64,000 nucleotides of DNA from Algiphilus sp. (GCF_023145115.1 NZ_JAGLEJ010000001.1:1-64000); one strand, 5' to 3'. Shown: positions 36,566-46,103, counted from the first letter of the stretch. A program made the numbers and translations. Notes: a model not told the origin generated them from the sequence alone.

Positions 36566-39040
36566 TCAGCCGAAGTCGTAGCGGAGACGGAAGTCGACGG
36601 TCCGCGGCAACTCGGGCAGCACCACGACGTCGCCGAAGATGTCCGGGAACAGCGACCGGAAGTAGCGCTCGTCGAGGGCGTTGTTGACGGTGAGCTGCGC
36701 GCTCCAGTCGCCGAGCGTGAGACCCACCTGCGCCGTGACCAGATAGGCCTCGGGCAGCTTCACGGTCTTGCCGGCACCGGAGAACGTGTCTTCGTAGTAG
36801 GTCACGCCGAGCGAACCGTCCCAGTTCTTCCAGCGGTAGTTGCCGAAGAAGCTGTAGACCATCTCCGGCACCCCGACGCGCTCGCGGGCGATATCGCCGG
36901 TCAGGCTGGTACCGATGGTGCCGCCGTACTGCTGGGCGGGATCGAAGCCGCTGATCGCCGGGCTGGCGAAGACGAAGCGCGGGTTGGCCGGGTCGTACAC
37001 CGTCTCCTGATTGGTCACCGCACCGGTGAAGCTGAGGTTGTCGGTGGGCACCCAGCGGATCTCGAGTTCCTGGCCGGTGCCGCGCGTGGCGAGCACGGTC
37101 AGCGTCTGCGTGCTGAAGCTGCTGCGCTCCTGCTCGTAGTCGGCGAAGGCAACGTAGAGACGGCCGTTGAAGAAGGTGCCCTTGACGCCGTACTCGACCA
37201 GCTCGGAGGCGTCGAGCGCTCCGGTCTGGATGACCGAGGGCGACACGCCGCCGGTCTGGTTGGTGATCAGCGTCTTCTGCTCCGAGGTCGTGAAGTAGGG
37301 CCGGATGCCGAAGGGCAGCTGGTAGCTGACGCTGATGTTGTAGGAGCTGCCCTGCAGGTTGTCCTGGAAGAAGGCGTCCTGATAGCCGACGATGGTTTCC
37401 TCGCCGCCCTCGCCGACCTCGGTGATGGGTCGGTCGGAGACACCGTCGCCGTCACCGTCGACGGCACCGTTCTCTACCGCCTCGAGATCGATGTAATCCC
37501 AGCGCCAGCCGAGCAGGATGTCGAGATCGTCGAACAGCGTCAGATCGGTGAGCAGCGCGACGCTCGGATTCCAGAAGTACGAGGTGTGGTAGTTGTTCCA
37601 CGGATTGACCGAGGAGCTCTCCAGCGCCGTCACCACGCGATCGTTCGGCGTCGCCCCGCGCGAGAGGTCGCGGCGGTCGAGATACTCCCAGTCCGAATCG
37701 CTCTTGTCCTCGGCCCGGTAGTAGCGCACCGCCGGTGCGAACGCGCTGTTGGCACTCAGCCAGCCGAAGTCGGCGGTGTGCTCGACGATGAACTTGTCCT
37801 CGACGGAGAGCGCGTTGTTCTCCTGCGAGAACGCGTAGGTCGCCATCTTCTCGCGGTTGAGGAAATCGACGAAGACCTTGTTCTTGAAGGTCAGGCTCGG
37901 CGAGTGGTTGACGATGATGTCGAAGAAGACGGCAAGGCTGTCCGACTTGATGCCGTCCAGCGAATCGACGACGACGTCACGACCGCTGATCTGCACTTCC
38001 TCGACCGTGGCCGGATCGAGCGCGAACTGGTCGCCGAGCTCGCCGCCGTTGCCGCAGCACGGCGAGAACGCGAACAGGTTGCCCCCGGCCAGGATGCTCG
38101 CCGGCGTCATGCGGTCGCCGTCCGAGAGGTCGACCAGCGGCACGCCGGCGAGGTAGGTGCCGTTGTCGATCAGGTCCTGGGTGATGCGGTTCCAGCCCGC
38201 GATCTCGGTGCCCTCGTAGCGCTGATACTGCTGGCCGAAGGTGATGCGGGTGGTGGGGCTCAGATCGAAGTCGAAGGTCGACTGGATGATGACCTGGTCC
38301 TGGAAGCTGTTGTTGTAGTAGCTGTCCGAGTCCTCGAACATGCCGTACACGTAGTAGCCACCGGTGTTGCCGGCGATGGTCACCGGGCCGCCGACTTCGG
38401 CGGTGGAGATGAACTTGCCGTACGAGCCCACCGTGCTGGAGACGCTGCCGGCCGGCGTGTCGAGATAGCGACCGGTCTCGGCGCGGGCTGACTTCGGGAT
38501 GAAGTTGAGATACCCGCCCACCTTGCCGGGCCCGAAGATCGGCGACGACGGGCCGCGCACGACATCGACGCGGTCCGATGCCGCGATCGGCGTCGGATAG
38601 TTGCCGGGGTTCTCGATGCGCTTCATGCCCCGGAAGTAGGTGTCGGCGGGAGACCCGCGCACATCGAGACTGCCGGCGACACCGAAGAAGGAGCTGGTGT
38701 AGGCACCCGGCGAGAACTTGACCAGGTCGTTGATGTCCTCGGCGCCGTACTGGTCGAGCAGCTCGGCGCTGATCGACGTGGCCGCGCGCGGCGTCTCGAG
38801 CAGCGTCTTGCCGGTACCGAAGATCGAATCGACCGGCTCGGTGGGAATGACGCTGAGGTCATCCTGCACCTGCTCGGTGGTCACGTATTCCTGGAGCTCG
38901 CTGACGTCCGCCTCGGACTCGGCACTCTCCGATTCTTCCTGGGCCATGCTCGCCACCGGCCATGCCATGCAGGCCAGAAGCACGAACCAGGGGAGACCCC
39001 CTACGCGGCCACTGTTGCCGCCCAATCGTGAAACGCCCAT
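36566..39040 (-). CDS. TonB-dependent outer-membrane receptor 2
   Basis: 824-aa outer-membrane receptor: signal peptide (about residues 1-33), an acidic stretch, plug domain with RAATSISAELLDQYG, VRGSPADTYFRG and VDVVRGPSSPIFGPGKVGG, and a 22-strand-type barrel ending RLRYDFG. GAGGGG precedes the ATG. It begins an operon with its own TonB2-type energising complex. Two operator copies lie 103 and 173 nt upstream. The ligand is presumed to be nucleic-acid-derived from context only. Confidence 0.9.
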   Translation of the reverse strand: MGVSRLGGNSGRVGGLPWFVLLACMAWPVASMAQEESESAESEADVSELQEYVTTEQVQDDLSVIPTEPVDSIFGTGKTLLETPRAATSISAELLDQYGAEDINDLVKFSPGAYTSSFFGVAGSLDVRGSPADTYFRGMKRIENPGNYPTPIAASDRVDVVRGPSSPIFGPGKVGGYLNFIPKSARAETGRYLDTPAGSVSSTVGSYGKFISTAEVGGPVTIAGNTGGYYVYGMFEDSDSYYNNSFQDQVIIQSTFDFDLSPTTRITFGQQYQRYEGTEIAGWNRITQDLIDNGTYLAGVPLVDLSDGDRMTPASILAGGNLFAFSPCCGNGGELGDQFALDPATVEEVQISGRDVVVDSLDGIKSDSLAVFFDIIVNHSPSLTFKNKVFVDFLNREKMATYAFSQENNALSVEDKFIVEHTADFGWLSANSAFAPAVRYYRAEDKSDSDWEYLDRRDLSRGATPNDRVVTALESSSVNPWNNYHTSYFWNPSVALLTDLTLFDDLDILLGWRWDYIDLEAVENGAVDGDGDGVSDRPITEVGEGGEETIVGYQDAFFQDNLQGSSYNISVSYQLPFGIRPYFTTSEQKTLITNQTGGVSPSVIQTGALDASELVEYGVKGTFFNGRLYVAFADYEQERSSFSTQTLTVLATRGTGQELEIRWVPTDNLSFTGAVTNQETVYDPANPRFVFASPAISGFDPAQQYGGTIGTSLTGDIARERVGVPEMVYSFFGNYRWKNWDGSLGVTYYEDTFSGAGKTVKLPEAYLVTAQVGLTLGDWSAQLTVNNALDERYFRSLFPDIFGDVVVLPELPRTVDFRLRYDFG

Positions 39041-39142
39041 TGCTTACACCCCTCGTCTGTAGTCTCGATATGCGCCGCCGGAAGCCGCCCTGTGACGCGC
39101 TTTCGCCGGTGCCCGGGTCCATCAGACGCAATGGCCGTGCCA

Positions 39143-39165
39143 CTTGTATACAGTATTGTATTCAC
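39143..39165 (-). promoter_or_regulatory. Island operator copy 7 (TonB receptor 2, proximal)
   Basis: TTGTATACA, GTA, TTGTATTCA: both arms close to consensus, the best single match in the window. Proximal of two copies upstream of the receptor-TonB operon. Confidence 0.75.
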
Positions 39166-39212
39166 TGAGATTTCGCCCCGACTGCTGCGCTGCACCACGA
39201 GCCGCCGAGCCA

Positions 39213-39235
39213 ATTGTGTTCAACGTTGTGTGCAA
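39213..39235 (-). promoter_or_regulatory. Island operator copy 8 (TonB receptor 2, distal)
   Basis: TTGTGTTCA, ACG, TTGTGTGCA, flanked by AAT/ATT so that the palindrome extends to about 26 bp. Its centre is 70 bp from copy 7. The rest of this 280-nt gap shows nothing else recognisable. Confidence 0.7.
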
Positions 39236-39320
39236 TTGCACAAGGAGTGTGCAGCCGGGGCGCGACGCGAATGCAGTGGTGCACGAAGGGTCGCCTGCCC
39301 ACGCGAGCGCGGGCGGGCGC

Positions 39321-41018
39321 TCAGTGCTGCCGACGGACGCGCGCCCCGGACGGCGGTGACAGCGGCGAGTGCGCCGCGAAATAGGCACCCAGCGCCGGGA
39401 CGTCGCCCGGCCCCCGTGCCATCAGCGGGGCATCGGTCAGCACGCCGAAGCCGTCACCGCCGCCGGCCAGATAGCTGCTGATGACCACGCGATAGGTAGC
39501 GTCGTCGTCCAGCGGGCGACCCGCCACCCGCACCGATCCGGGTACCACCGCACCGCTGCCGGTGCCGTTCGAGTGCCACGCGTACGACAGCCCACGCGAC
39601 ACCTGCAGCAGCTCGGGCGCACCATCTTCGCGCCACTGCTGCGCCAGCAGCGCGCGCACCTCCGCTCCGCTCAGCGTCACCAGCAGCAGCTCGTCGCCGA
39701 ACGGCTGCACGCGCAGCAGATCACCGTGGCTGACGACGCCGGTGCCGCCCGCGAGCAGCGACGCCCGGACACCGCCGATGTTGACCACCGCGAAATCCGG
39801 GTCGTGGGCTGCCATGGCGGCGAGACGCGCGTCGGCGACCACGGCGCCTATCGCAGTCATGCCGCCCGCGTCCGGCTGCAGCGTGAGATCGGCGGTGATG
39901 CGGCCCACCGGCCGGTCCATGATCGGTGCGGCACGCATCCGGTAGGCATCGACCATGGCCGCGATGGCCGGATCCGGCCGGTACGACACCGCGCCGCCTT
40001 CGTGCGCCACCGCGATGTTGCGCGCCGACCGTCCCGCGAGCGCGCCGCTGGCGGGGTCGAATCGCAGCCGGATGCGGGTCAGCCAGCGACCGTATTCGCC
40101 GGCACTGGTGATGAGGCGCCCGTCGCGCTCGCAGACGTAGACCTCGTGGGTGTGTCCGGAGACGATGATGTCGTAGGCCGGATCGAGTGCATCCAGAACC
40201 GGCACGAGCGCCCCACCGAGATCGGGACAGTCGCCGTCCGCCCCCTGCCCCTCCGGCACCGCACCGCCCTCGTGCAGCAGCAGCACGATGGCGTCCGGGT
40301 CGGCGGCGCGGAGCGCCGGAAGCAGCGCGTTTGCGGTTTCCGCGACAGGCTTGAAGCGCACGTCCGCGACCGCCTCGGCCGTCACCAGTGAGGGGGTCTC
40401 TGCGAGCACCAACCCCACGAAGGCGATACGCAGATCACCGCCGCCGTCCAGCGGGACGGTCTCGACCGCGAAGGGCGGAAACAGCGGCATGCCGGAATCA
40501 CGCTCGACGACGTTCGCCGACAGATAGCCGAAGCCGGCACCGTCATAGGGCCCGAGCGCACAGCTCTGCCGCGGCGTCTCCTCAGTGACCGCGGCACAGC
40601 CGCCGTTCTGCAGCCGCCGCAGCGCATCGGTGCCGGCATCGAACTCGTGATTGCCGACCGCCGTGTAGCGCAACCCGAGCCGGTCGAGGAAGGCGATGGT
40701 GGGCTCGTCGTGGAACAGTCCCGACACCAGCGGTGAGGCCCCCACCATGTCGCCCGCGCCCACCACCACGGTATGCCGGTGCTCGGCACGCAGCGCATCC
40801 GCCAGTCCGACCACCCAGGCCGCACCGCCGCGATCGCCGTCCGCGCCGTCCGCGCCGTCCGGCGGGTCGAGATAGCCGTGGAAGTCGTTGATGGCGAGCA
40901 GCTGGACGGTAACGGGCCCGGTGTCTGGAGCCCCGGCATCGGGCGACCGGTCGACGGCGCATCCGGCAGCGGCGCAGGCAGCGAGCAGGAGCGCGGCCGG
41001 GCACCTGTGCGGTGTCAC
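39321..41018 (-). CDS. 5'-nucleotidase/metallophosphoesterase lipoprotein
   Basis: 565-aa enzyme of the UshA/5'-nucleotidase family, hydrolysing nucleoside 5'-phosphates (possibly also 2',3'-cyclic ones). Lipobox AAAGC at about residue 20. N-terminal dinuclear metal site: NDFHGYL, GAGDMVGASP, GNHEFDAG and SGHTHEVY. C-terminal nucleotide-binding domain with NIGGVRASL and SSYLAGGGDGFGV. It is the last gene of the long 54.0-39.3 kb operon. GTG start overlaps the nuclease stop. Acts after the S1/P1 nuclease to give nucleosides outside the inner membrane. Confidence 0.92.
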   Translation of the reverse strand: MTPHRCPAALLLAACAAAGCAVDRSPDAGAPDTGPVTVQLLAINDFHGYLDPPDGADGADGDRGGAAWVVGLADALRAEHRHTVVVGAGDMVGASPLVSGLFHDEPTIAFLDRLGLRYTAVGNHEFDAGTDALRRLQNGGCAAVTEETPRQSCALGPYDGAGFGYLSANVVERDSGMPLFPPFAVETVPLDGGGDLRIAFVGLVLAETPSLVTAEAVADVRFKPVAETANALLPALRAADPDAIVLLLHEGGAVPEGQGADGDCPDLGGALVPVLDALDPAYDIIVSGHTHEVYVCERDGRLITSAGEYGRWLTRIRLRFDPASGALAGRSARNIAVAHEGGAVSYRPDPAIAAMVDAYRMRAAPIMDRPVGRITADLTLQPDAGGMTAIGAVVADARLAAMAAHDPDFAVVNIGGVRASLLAGGTGVVSHGDLLRVQPFGDELLLVTLSGAEVRALLAQQWREDGAPELLQVSRGLSYAWHSNGTGSGAVVPGSVRVAGRPLDDDATYRVVISSYLAGGGDGFGVLTDAPLMARGPGDVPALGAYFAAHSPLSPPSGARVRRQH

Positions 41019-41902
41019 TGTGCGTCCCGACCGGCCTGCGCGAAGGCCTCTTCGACGGCCGCGGCGAGCCGGTACCCGGCACGCAGCAACTGCACCGCAA
41101 CCACCGATTCCGCCGCCTGCCGGTAGCGCGCATCCAGCACGTGGACGCCGTCCGGACCCGGCTCGGGCAGCGCGCCGTAGCTCCAGCGCACTGCCAGCGA
41201 GAAGGTCTCGCGCGCCCAGTCACGTGCGTCGCCGACTGTCCCCACGGGCAGCACCGAGGCATCGGCGCCCGCCAGCAGTGCCTGCGCGAGTGCCCGGGAT
41301 CCGCCTTCCGCGGGCGGCAGGAAGACCGTGTCCCAGTAGTGGTGCAGATTCGCCGCCTCGTGTCCGGGCAAACGCACGGTCTTGTCGTTTCCGCCGCGGT
41401 CGTCATCGTTCGCGGAGTGCAGCGGCTGATGCAGATCGCCCACGAAATGCAGCAGGAACATCAGGGCCAGTCGCTGCTCGGCGAGCGGCGTGGCGGGGTC
41501 GGCCAGCTCGGCGCGGAACTGCGCGATCTTGTCGACCACGCAGGACTGCTCGGGCGCCTGCGACGCGGCCATGCCCTCGGGCACCGGGGGATGGCCGAAG
41601 CAGGCCGCTTCCAGATCCGGTTCCCGGATATCGAGATTGGTGAAATGCCAGCTGAAGGTGTGGGCCCAGTCGTCGTCACCGTCGCGCACGCGGTCGGCCC
41701 AGGTGGCGGCTTCGGCCATGCCGGCGGCGTCGGTGTCGAGCAGGCTGGTGGCGCGCGCCAGGGTCTCCGCATCGAGTCGGGCGATGGCGATCCAGGCGAC
41801 GGTCTCGTGGCCGACGCGCCCCCACGCCGCCGCGGTGTCGACCGCGAGCAGCGCCGTCAGGGCGATCAGGAGCCGGGTCGAGCGCTGTACCGATGCCGAC
41901 AT
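41015..41902 (-). CDS. Secreted S1/P1-type nuclease
   Basis: 295-aa single-strand nuclease/3'-nucleotidase family. Signal peptide 1-26; the mature protein begins WGRVGH, giving the Trp1 and His6-type zinc ligands that define the family (W27 and H32 here). Other zinc ligands are in ATWADRVRD, FSWHFTN, LHFVGDLHQPLH and ANLHHYWD. Cleaves RNA and single-stranded DNA to 5'-nucleotides. Secretion beyond the periplasm is possible but not shown. Coupled to the nucleotidase by a 4-nt overlap. Confidence 0.92.
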   Translation of the reverse strand: MSASVQRSTRLLIALTALLAVDTAAAWGRVGHETVAWIAIARLDAETLARATSLLDTDAAGMAEAATWADRVRDGDDDWAHTFSWHFTNLDIREPDLEAACFGHPPVPEGMAASQAPEQSCVVDKIAQFRAELADPATPLAEQRLALMFLLHFVGDLHQPLHSANDDDRGGNDKTVRLPGHEAANLHHYWDTVFLPPAEGGSRALAQALLAGADASVLPVGTVGDARDWARETFSLAVRWSYGALPEPGPDGVHVLDARYRQAAESVVAVQLLRAGYRLAAAVEEAFAQAGRDAQ

Positions 41903-41904
41903 GG

Positions 41905-43068
41905 TCAGTAGAGCAGCGTGCGCTCGACGACCCAGTAGAGGCCGACCAGCGCGATGAACAGGGAGCCCGGCACGACGACGAAGGTGCGGTAGCGCGGGTG
42001 ATGGCGCGCCCATCCGACCGCGAGCATGGCCAGCGCCAGCACCGCCAGCTGTCCGATCTCGACGCCGACGTTGAAACCGAACAGCGCCGGCAGGAACTCG
42101 GCCCGGGTCAGTTCCAGATCCATCAGGGCGCCGGCGAAGCCGAGCCCGTGCAGCAGGCCGAAGCCGAAGACGACGGCGAAGCGCCACCGTCCGGTCTCGC
42201 GCCCCAGCAGGTTCTCGAAGCCGACGTAGACGATGGACGCCGCGATCAGCGCCTCCACCCATCGCGACGGGAGCGACACGACGCCGTACAGCGCCAGCCC
42301 CAGGGTCAGCGAATGCGCCACCGTGAAGCCGGTGACCTGCCAGAGCAGCGGCTTCCACCGGATGCTGTAGAGGAAGAGGCCGAGCACGAAGACGATGTGA
42401 TCGAGTCCCAGCGGCAGGATGTGGATGAAGCCCTGCGCGATGAAGCGCCCGACGACGGTGGCCGCCGGATCCGCGCTGGGCAGCGGCCCTCCGGCCTCGC
42501 CCCCGGCTGCGTCACTGCTGCCGATGCCGCTGAGCGGCACCGGATCGCTGCCCTCGCCGTAGGTGAGCCAGCGCGTGCGCTGATGGCCCGCGGCCGGGTT
42601 GCGCGTGACCAGCACCAACGGGTAGCGCATGGTCAGCTCGGGATCGACGGTCAGCGTGAACGTGCCGGCACCGCGCGGAATCACGCCCTGGAGCTCGAAC
42701 TCGGTGCGCTTGCGCTCCCAGTAGTCGCGGAAGCCGGCGAGATCGAGGTCGGGATAGGCCACCGCCTGCACCACCGGACGCACCGGGCGCTCGTCGAAGC
42801 GGAAGGCGATGGCGTCGAGGAGCTGCTCGGTGAGCGCGACACGGTCGGCGTCGTCGGCCGGTGCGGTTGCCAGACGGTGATAGGTCTCGGGCGACCCCAC
42901 CACCGAGGTGAGGTCGCTCTTGAGGGTCGCGGTCCAGGTCTGGTCGGGACCGAGCGTGACCTCGAGGTGCGTGTAGTCGAGCGGATGCGCAACGGCATTC
43001 GCCGACATGCCGAGCAGCAGCAGCGCTGCCCAGCGCCAGCCTCCGAGCTTCCCTTTCAAGCGTGCCAT
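41905..43068 (-). CDS. HupE/UreJ-2 family membrane protein
   Basis: 387-aa protein: signal peptide (1-27, ending AVAHP), a periplasmic domain of about 170 residues, then six or more spans with GFIHILPLGLDHIVFVLGLF and LLHGLGFAGALMDL, the HupE/UreJ_2 His motifs. Related proteins are proposed metal (Ni or Co) transporters or accessory proteins. Here it lies between zinc-dependent exported hydrolases, so supply or recovery of a metal for them is an attractive guess; nothing in the sequence proves it. The preceding gene is 31 nt upstream; the next starts 2 nt after its stop. Confidence 0.8.
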   Translation of the reverse strand: MARLKGKLGGWRWAALLLLGMSANAVAHPLDYTHLEVTLGPDQTWTATLKSDLTSVVGSPETYHRLATAPADDADRVALTEQLLDAIAFRFDERPVRPVVQAVAYPDLDLAGFRDYWERKRTEFELQGVIPRGAGTFTLTVDPELTMRYPLVLVTRNPAAGHQRTRWLTYGEGSDPVPLSGIGSSDAAGGEAGGPLPSADPAATVVGRFIAQGFIHILPLGLDHIVFVLGLFLYSIRWKPLLWQVTGFTVAHSLTLGLALYGVVSLPSRWVEALIAASIVYVGFENLLGRETGRWRFAVVFGFGLLHGLGFAGALMDLELTRAEFLPALFGFNVGVEIGQLAVLALAMLAVGWARHHPRYRTFVVVPGSLFIALVGLYWVVERTLLY

Positions 43069-43099
43069 GTCGCTCCGTCGTTGCCGTTGTCCGTGGCGA

Positions 43100-44617
43100 T
43101 CAGTCGAAGCTGATGCCGAAGGTGCGCTCGCCGTAGGTGTAGGTCTCCGCGTCGACCTTCGCCAGCTGTGCCTGCCAGTCGTCCGAGTAGCGCTTCTCGA
43201 AGTCGGCAATGGCGCGGTCGTAGCCTTCCAGCAGCTCGGCCTTGAGGGCATCGGGCGCGAAGGAGTGCTCGAGGCCCATGCGGCTCACCGCGACGACCTC
43301 CTCCCAGCTCAGATCGAAGTACTTGATGGCGGTGAAGTATTCGTCGGTCATGTTGGTGTCCCACATGCCGCGATCGTCGGTGTTGAGATTCACCGGTATG
43401 CCGGTACGCAGATACTCCGGGAAGGGATGCTTGGTGAGATCCGGGGTGTATTCCAGCAGTTCGTTGCTGATGAGCTGGATCTCGACCAGATAGGGTCCGT
43501 GCCGCATCAGCAGCATGGTGTCGGGGTCGGTGATGAGATCGACACCGTGGCCGATGCGGTCGGCGCCCAGCAGCAGGGTCTGGCGGACATGCTTCGAGGG
43601 CTCGTCGACCTCGCCGGCGTGGATGGCCAGCCCGACACCGCTGTAGGTGCGGCGCATCTCGCGATAGGTGTCGAGGAAGCGCAGCGGGTGCCCCTTGTCG
43701 TTGTCCTCGCGCCCGGCCATGTTGATGCCCACCCACAGGTCGTCGTACTCGTCGACGAAGGCGTAGGTGTCGCGCAGATCCTGCTCGGCATCCGGCCGGT
43801 AGCGGCCGATGGTGTAGAGGAAGCGCACCGCGACGCCGGTGGCCTGCGCATCTTCCTGCGCCATGCGGTCGCGGTACATCTGCACGACATCGGCCGGCGG
43901 TATGGGCTCGCCCTTCGGCGTCACGAAGCCGCGCGCGCTCGCCTGCAGCTCGAGATAGCGCACGCCCTCGGCGCCGAACCGCTTCATGTTCTCGACCAGC
44001 AGCTCCGTGATGATGTACGGATTGCGCCGCAGGTCGGCGATGCGCTCTCCGGTACGCTCGAAGAACTCCCAGCGCCCTTCACCGGGCTTGTCCAGGCGCA
44101 GGCTCGACAGCCAGTTGCGCTTCTCGTCGGCGTCGAGGTCGGCCAGCAGCTCGTACTCGCTCTTGCGACAGTCGCTGAGCGATTCGTAGTGCGACGTCTG
44201 GATGGTGTGGTAGTAGATGAGATAGGGCTCACCGGGATCGACCGGCTGGCGCATGGCCTCGCGACAGTCGGCGATCGATGTCTTGGTGTAGTACTCGTAG
44301 CCGCCGTTGCGCTCGGTGTCGACCGCCACTTCGTACCACCATTCCGGACGGTTCGAACCGCCCAGATGGTTGTGCAGATCGGCGCCCTTGGGAAGGTCGT
44401 AGAGGAAGCGATACAGCTCCTCCGGCGACGCCTCGTCCTTGATGGTCTCGAACAGCGCGCCGAAGTCGTCGGATGGCGGCGGTGCCGCCTTGCCGGCGGA
44501 GCCGGCGCCGCTGGACGCGGTGTCCGGACCGCCACCGCCGCAGCCGACCAGCGAGAGGCCGAGAAGGGCGACCGCGGAGGGCACCCGGAGGGCGCCGAAG
44601 GTGTTCATGAAGATCAT
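43100..44617 (-). CDS. Adenosine deaminase-family lipoprotein (exported, copy 1)
   Basis: 505-aa exported member of the adenosine/AMP deaminase superfamily, resembling secreted ADGF-type enzymes in length. Lipobox LVGCGGG (about residue 26), then a low-complexity linker. Zinc site DLHNHLGG, catalytic AIHAGEVDEP and GADRIGHGVDL, and late Asp pair NLNTDDRGMWDT. Extra N-terminal insert of about 100 residues between the HxH motif and the barrel. GGGAG precedes the ATG. Should turn adenosine into inosine at the outer face of a membrane. Tandem with a close paralogue 25 nt upstream. Confidence 0.87.
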   Translation of the reverse strand: MIFMNTFGALRVPSAVALLGLSLVGCGGGGPDTASSGAGSAGKAAPPPSDDFGALFETIKDEASPEELYRFLYDLPKGADLHNHLGGSNRPEWWYEVAVDTERNGGYEYYTKTSIADCREAMRQPVDPGEPYLIYYHTIQTSHYESLSDCRKSEYELLADLDADEKRNWLSSLRLDKPGEGRWEFFERTGERIADLRRNPYIITELLVENMKRFGAEGVRYLELQASARGFVTPKGEPIPPADVVQMYRDRMAQEDAQATGVAVRFLYTIGRYRPDAEQDLRDTYAFVDEYDDLWVGINMAGREDNDKGHPLRFLDTYREMRRTYSGVGLAIHAGEVDEPSKHVRQTLLLGADRIGHGVDLITDPDTMLLMRHGPYLVEIQLISNELLEYTPDLTKHPFPEYLRTGIPVNLNTDDRGMWDTNMTDEYFTAIKYFDLSWEEVVAVSRMGLEHSFAPDALKAELLEGYDRAIADFEKRYSDDWQAQLAKVDAETYTYGERTFGISFD

Positions 44618-44642
44618 GCGGGTACTCCCTTGCGCGAAGCGC

Positions 44643-46085
44643 TCAATCGAAGGACAGGCCGAAGACGCGTTCGCCGTAGGTGTAGGTCTCGGGCTCGACA
44701 TCCGCCAGCGGCGCGGTCCAGTCGCCGGAGTAGCGACGCTCGAAGGCGGCGATGTCGCTGTCGTAGCTTTCCAGCAGATCGGCCTTCTCGTCCTCGGGCG
44801 CGAAGGAATGCTCCAGCCCCATCCGGCTGACCGCGACGACTTCCTCCCAGCTCAGATCGAAGTGCTTCACGGCGGTGAAGTATTCGTCGGTCATGTTGGT
44901 GTCCCACATGCCGCGATCGTCGGTGTTGAGGTTCACCGGTATGCCGGTACGCAGATACTCCGGGAAGGGGTGCTTGTCGAGATCCGGGGTGTACTCCAGC
45001 AGCTTGTTGCTGATGAGCTGGATCTCGACCAGGTAGGGCCCCTCGCGCATCAGCAGCATGGTGTCGTCGTCGGTGATGAGATCGACACCGTGACCGATGC
45101 GCTCGGCCCCCAGCAGCAGGGTCTGGCGGACGTGCTTGGAGGGTTCGTCGACCTCGCCGGCATGGATCGACAGATGCACATCGCTGTAGTCGCGCCGCAT
45201 CCTGCGATAGGTCTCCAGGAAGCGCAGCGGATGCCCCTTGTCGTTGTCCTCGCGCCCGGCCATGTTGATGCCCACCCAGCGGTCGTTGGCATCGACGAAG
45301 GCATAGGCGTTCTCCAGATCGGCCTCGGCGTCGGGCGAGAAGCGCAGCACCGTGTACAGGAAGCGCACCGTGACGCCGGTGTCCCGCGCGTCCTTCTGCG
45401 CCAGGCGGTCCTCGTAGAACTGCACGCCCTCCTCGACCGGAATGGGCTCGCCCTCGGGCGTGACGAACCCGGCGGCGCCGGTCTGCAGCTCGAGATAGCG
45501 CACACCCTCGGCGCCGAACCGCTTCATGTTCTCGACCAGCAGCTCGGTGGTGATATGCGGATTGCGGAACAGCTCGCCGATGCGCCGCCAGGTCTTCTCG
45601 AAGAACTCGTAGCGACCCTCGCCCTCCTGGTCGAGACGCAGACCGGCGATCCACATCGCCTTCTCCTCGTCGTCGAGCCCCGTCATCAGCTCGTATTCCG
45701 ACTTCTGGCAGTCGCTCAACGATTCGTAGGTCGATTCCTGGATGGTGTGGAAGTAGATCAGGTACGGGTTGCGCTGATCGACCGGCTCGGCACGCGGACC
45801 CGGGCAGTCCTCGATGGCGGTCTTGGTGTAGTACACATAGCCGCCGTTGCGCTCGGTATCGACGGCGAGATCGAACCACCATTCGGAGCGGCTCGAGCCG
45901 CCCAGATGATTGTGGATGTCACCGCCCTTGGGCAGATCGTAGAGAAAGCGGTAGAGCTGCTCGTCGGTGGCCTCGTCCTTGATGGTCTCGAAGCGCTCCG
46001 AGAAACCGGCCGCGTGCGCGACACCGGCAAGCACCGAGAGGGCGACGACGGCGCCGCGTCCGAATGCGGGAATGGGGGTCATCAT
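44643..46085 (-). CDS. Adenosine deaminase-family protein (exported, copy 2)
   Basis: 480-aa paralogue of the preceding-described lipoprotein, with a cleavable Sec signal (residues 1-26, VAHAA) in place of the lipobox. Active-site blocks DIHNHLGG, SIHAGEVDEP, GAERIGHGVDL and NLNTDDRGMWDT are intact. One copy would be free in the periplasm and the other membrane-anchored. AGGAG lies before two consecutive ATGs; the first is annotated. Differences between copies cluster in the N-terminal third. Confidence 0.87.
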   Translation of the reverse strand: MMTPIPAFGRGAVVALSVLAGVAHAAGFSERFETIKDEATDEQLYRFLYDLPKGGDIHNHLGGSSRSEWWFDLAVDTERNGGYVYYTKTAIEDCPGPRAEPVDQRNPYLIYFHTIQESTYESLSDCQKSEYELMTGLDDEEKAMWIAGLRLDQEGEGRYEFFEKTWRRIGELFRNPHITTELLVENMKRFGAEGVRYLELQTGAAGFVTPEGEPIPVEEGVQFYEDRLAQKDARDTGVTVRFLYTVLRFSPDAEADLENAYAFVDANDRWVGINMAGREDNDKGHPLRFLETYRRMRRDYSDVHLSIHAGEVDEPSKHVRQTLLLGAERIGHGVDLITDDDTMLLMREGPYLVEIQLISNKLLEYTPDLDKHPFPEYLRTGIPVNLNTDDRGMWDTNMTDEYFTAVKHFDLSWEEVVAVSRMGLEHSFAPEDEKADLLESYDSDIAAFERRYSGDWTAPLADVEPETYTYGERVFGLSFD

Positions 46086-46103
46086 GTCGTGCTCCTTGGA
46101 ACG

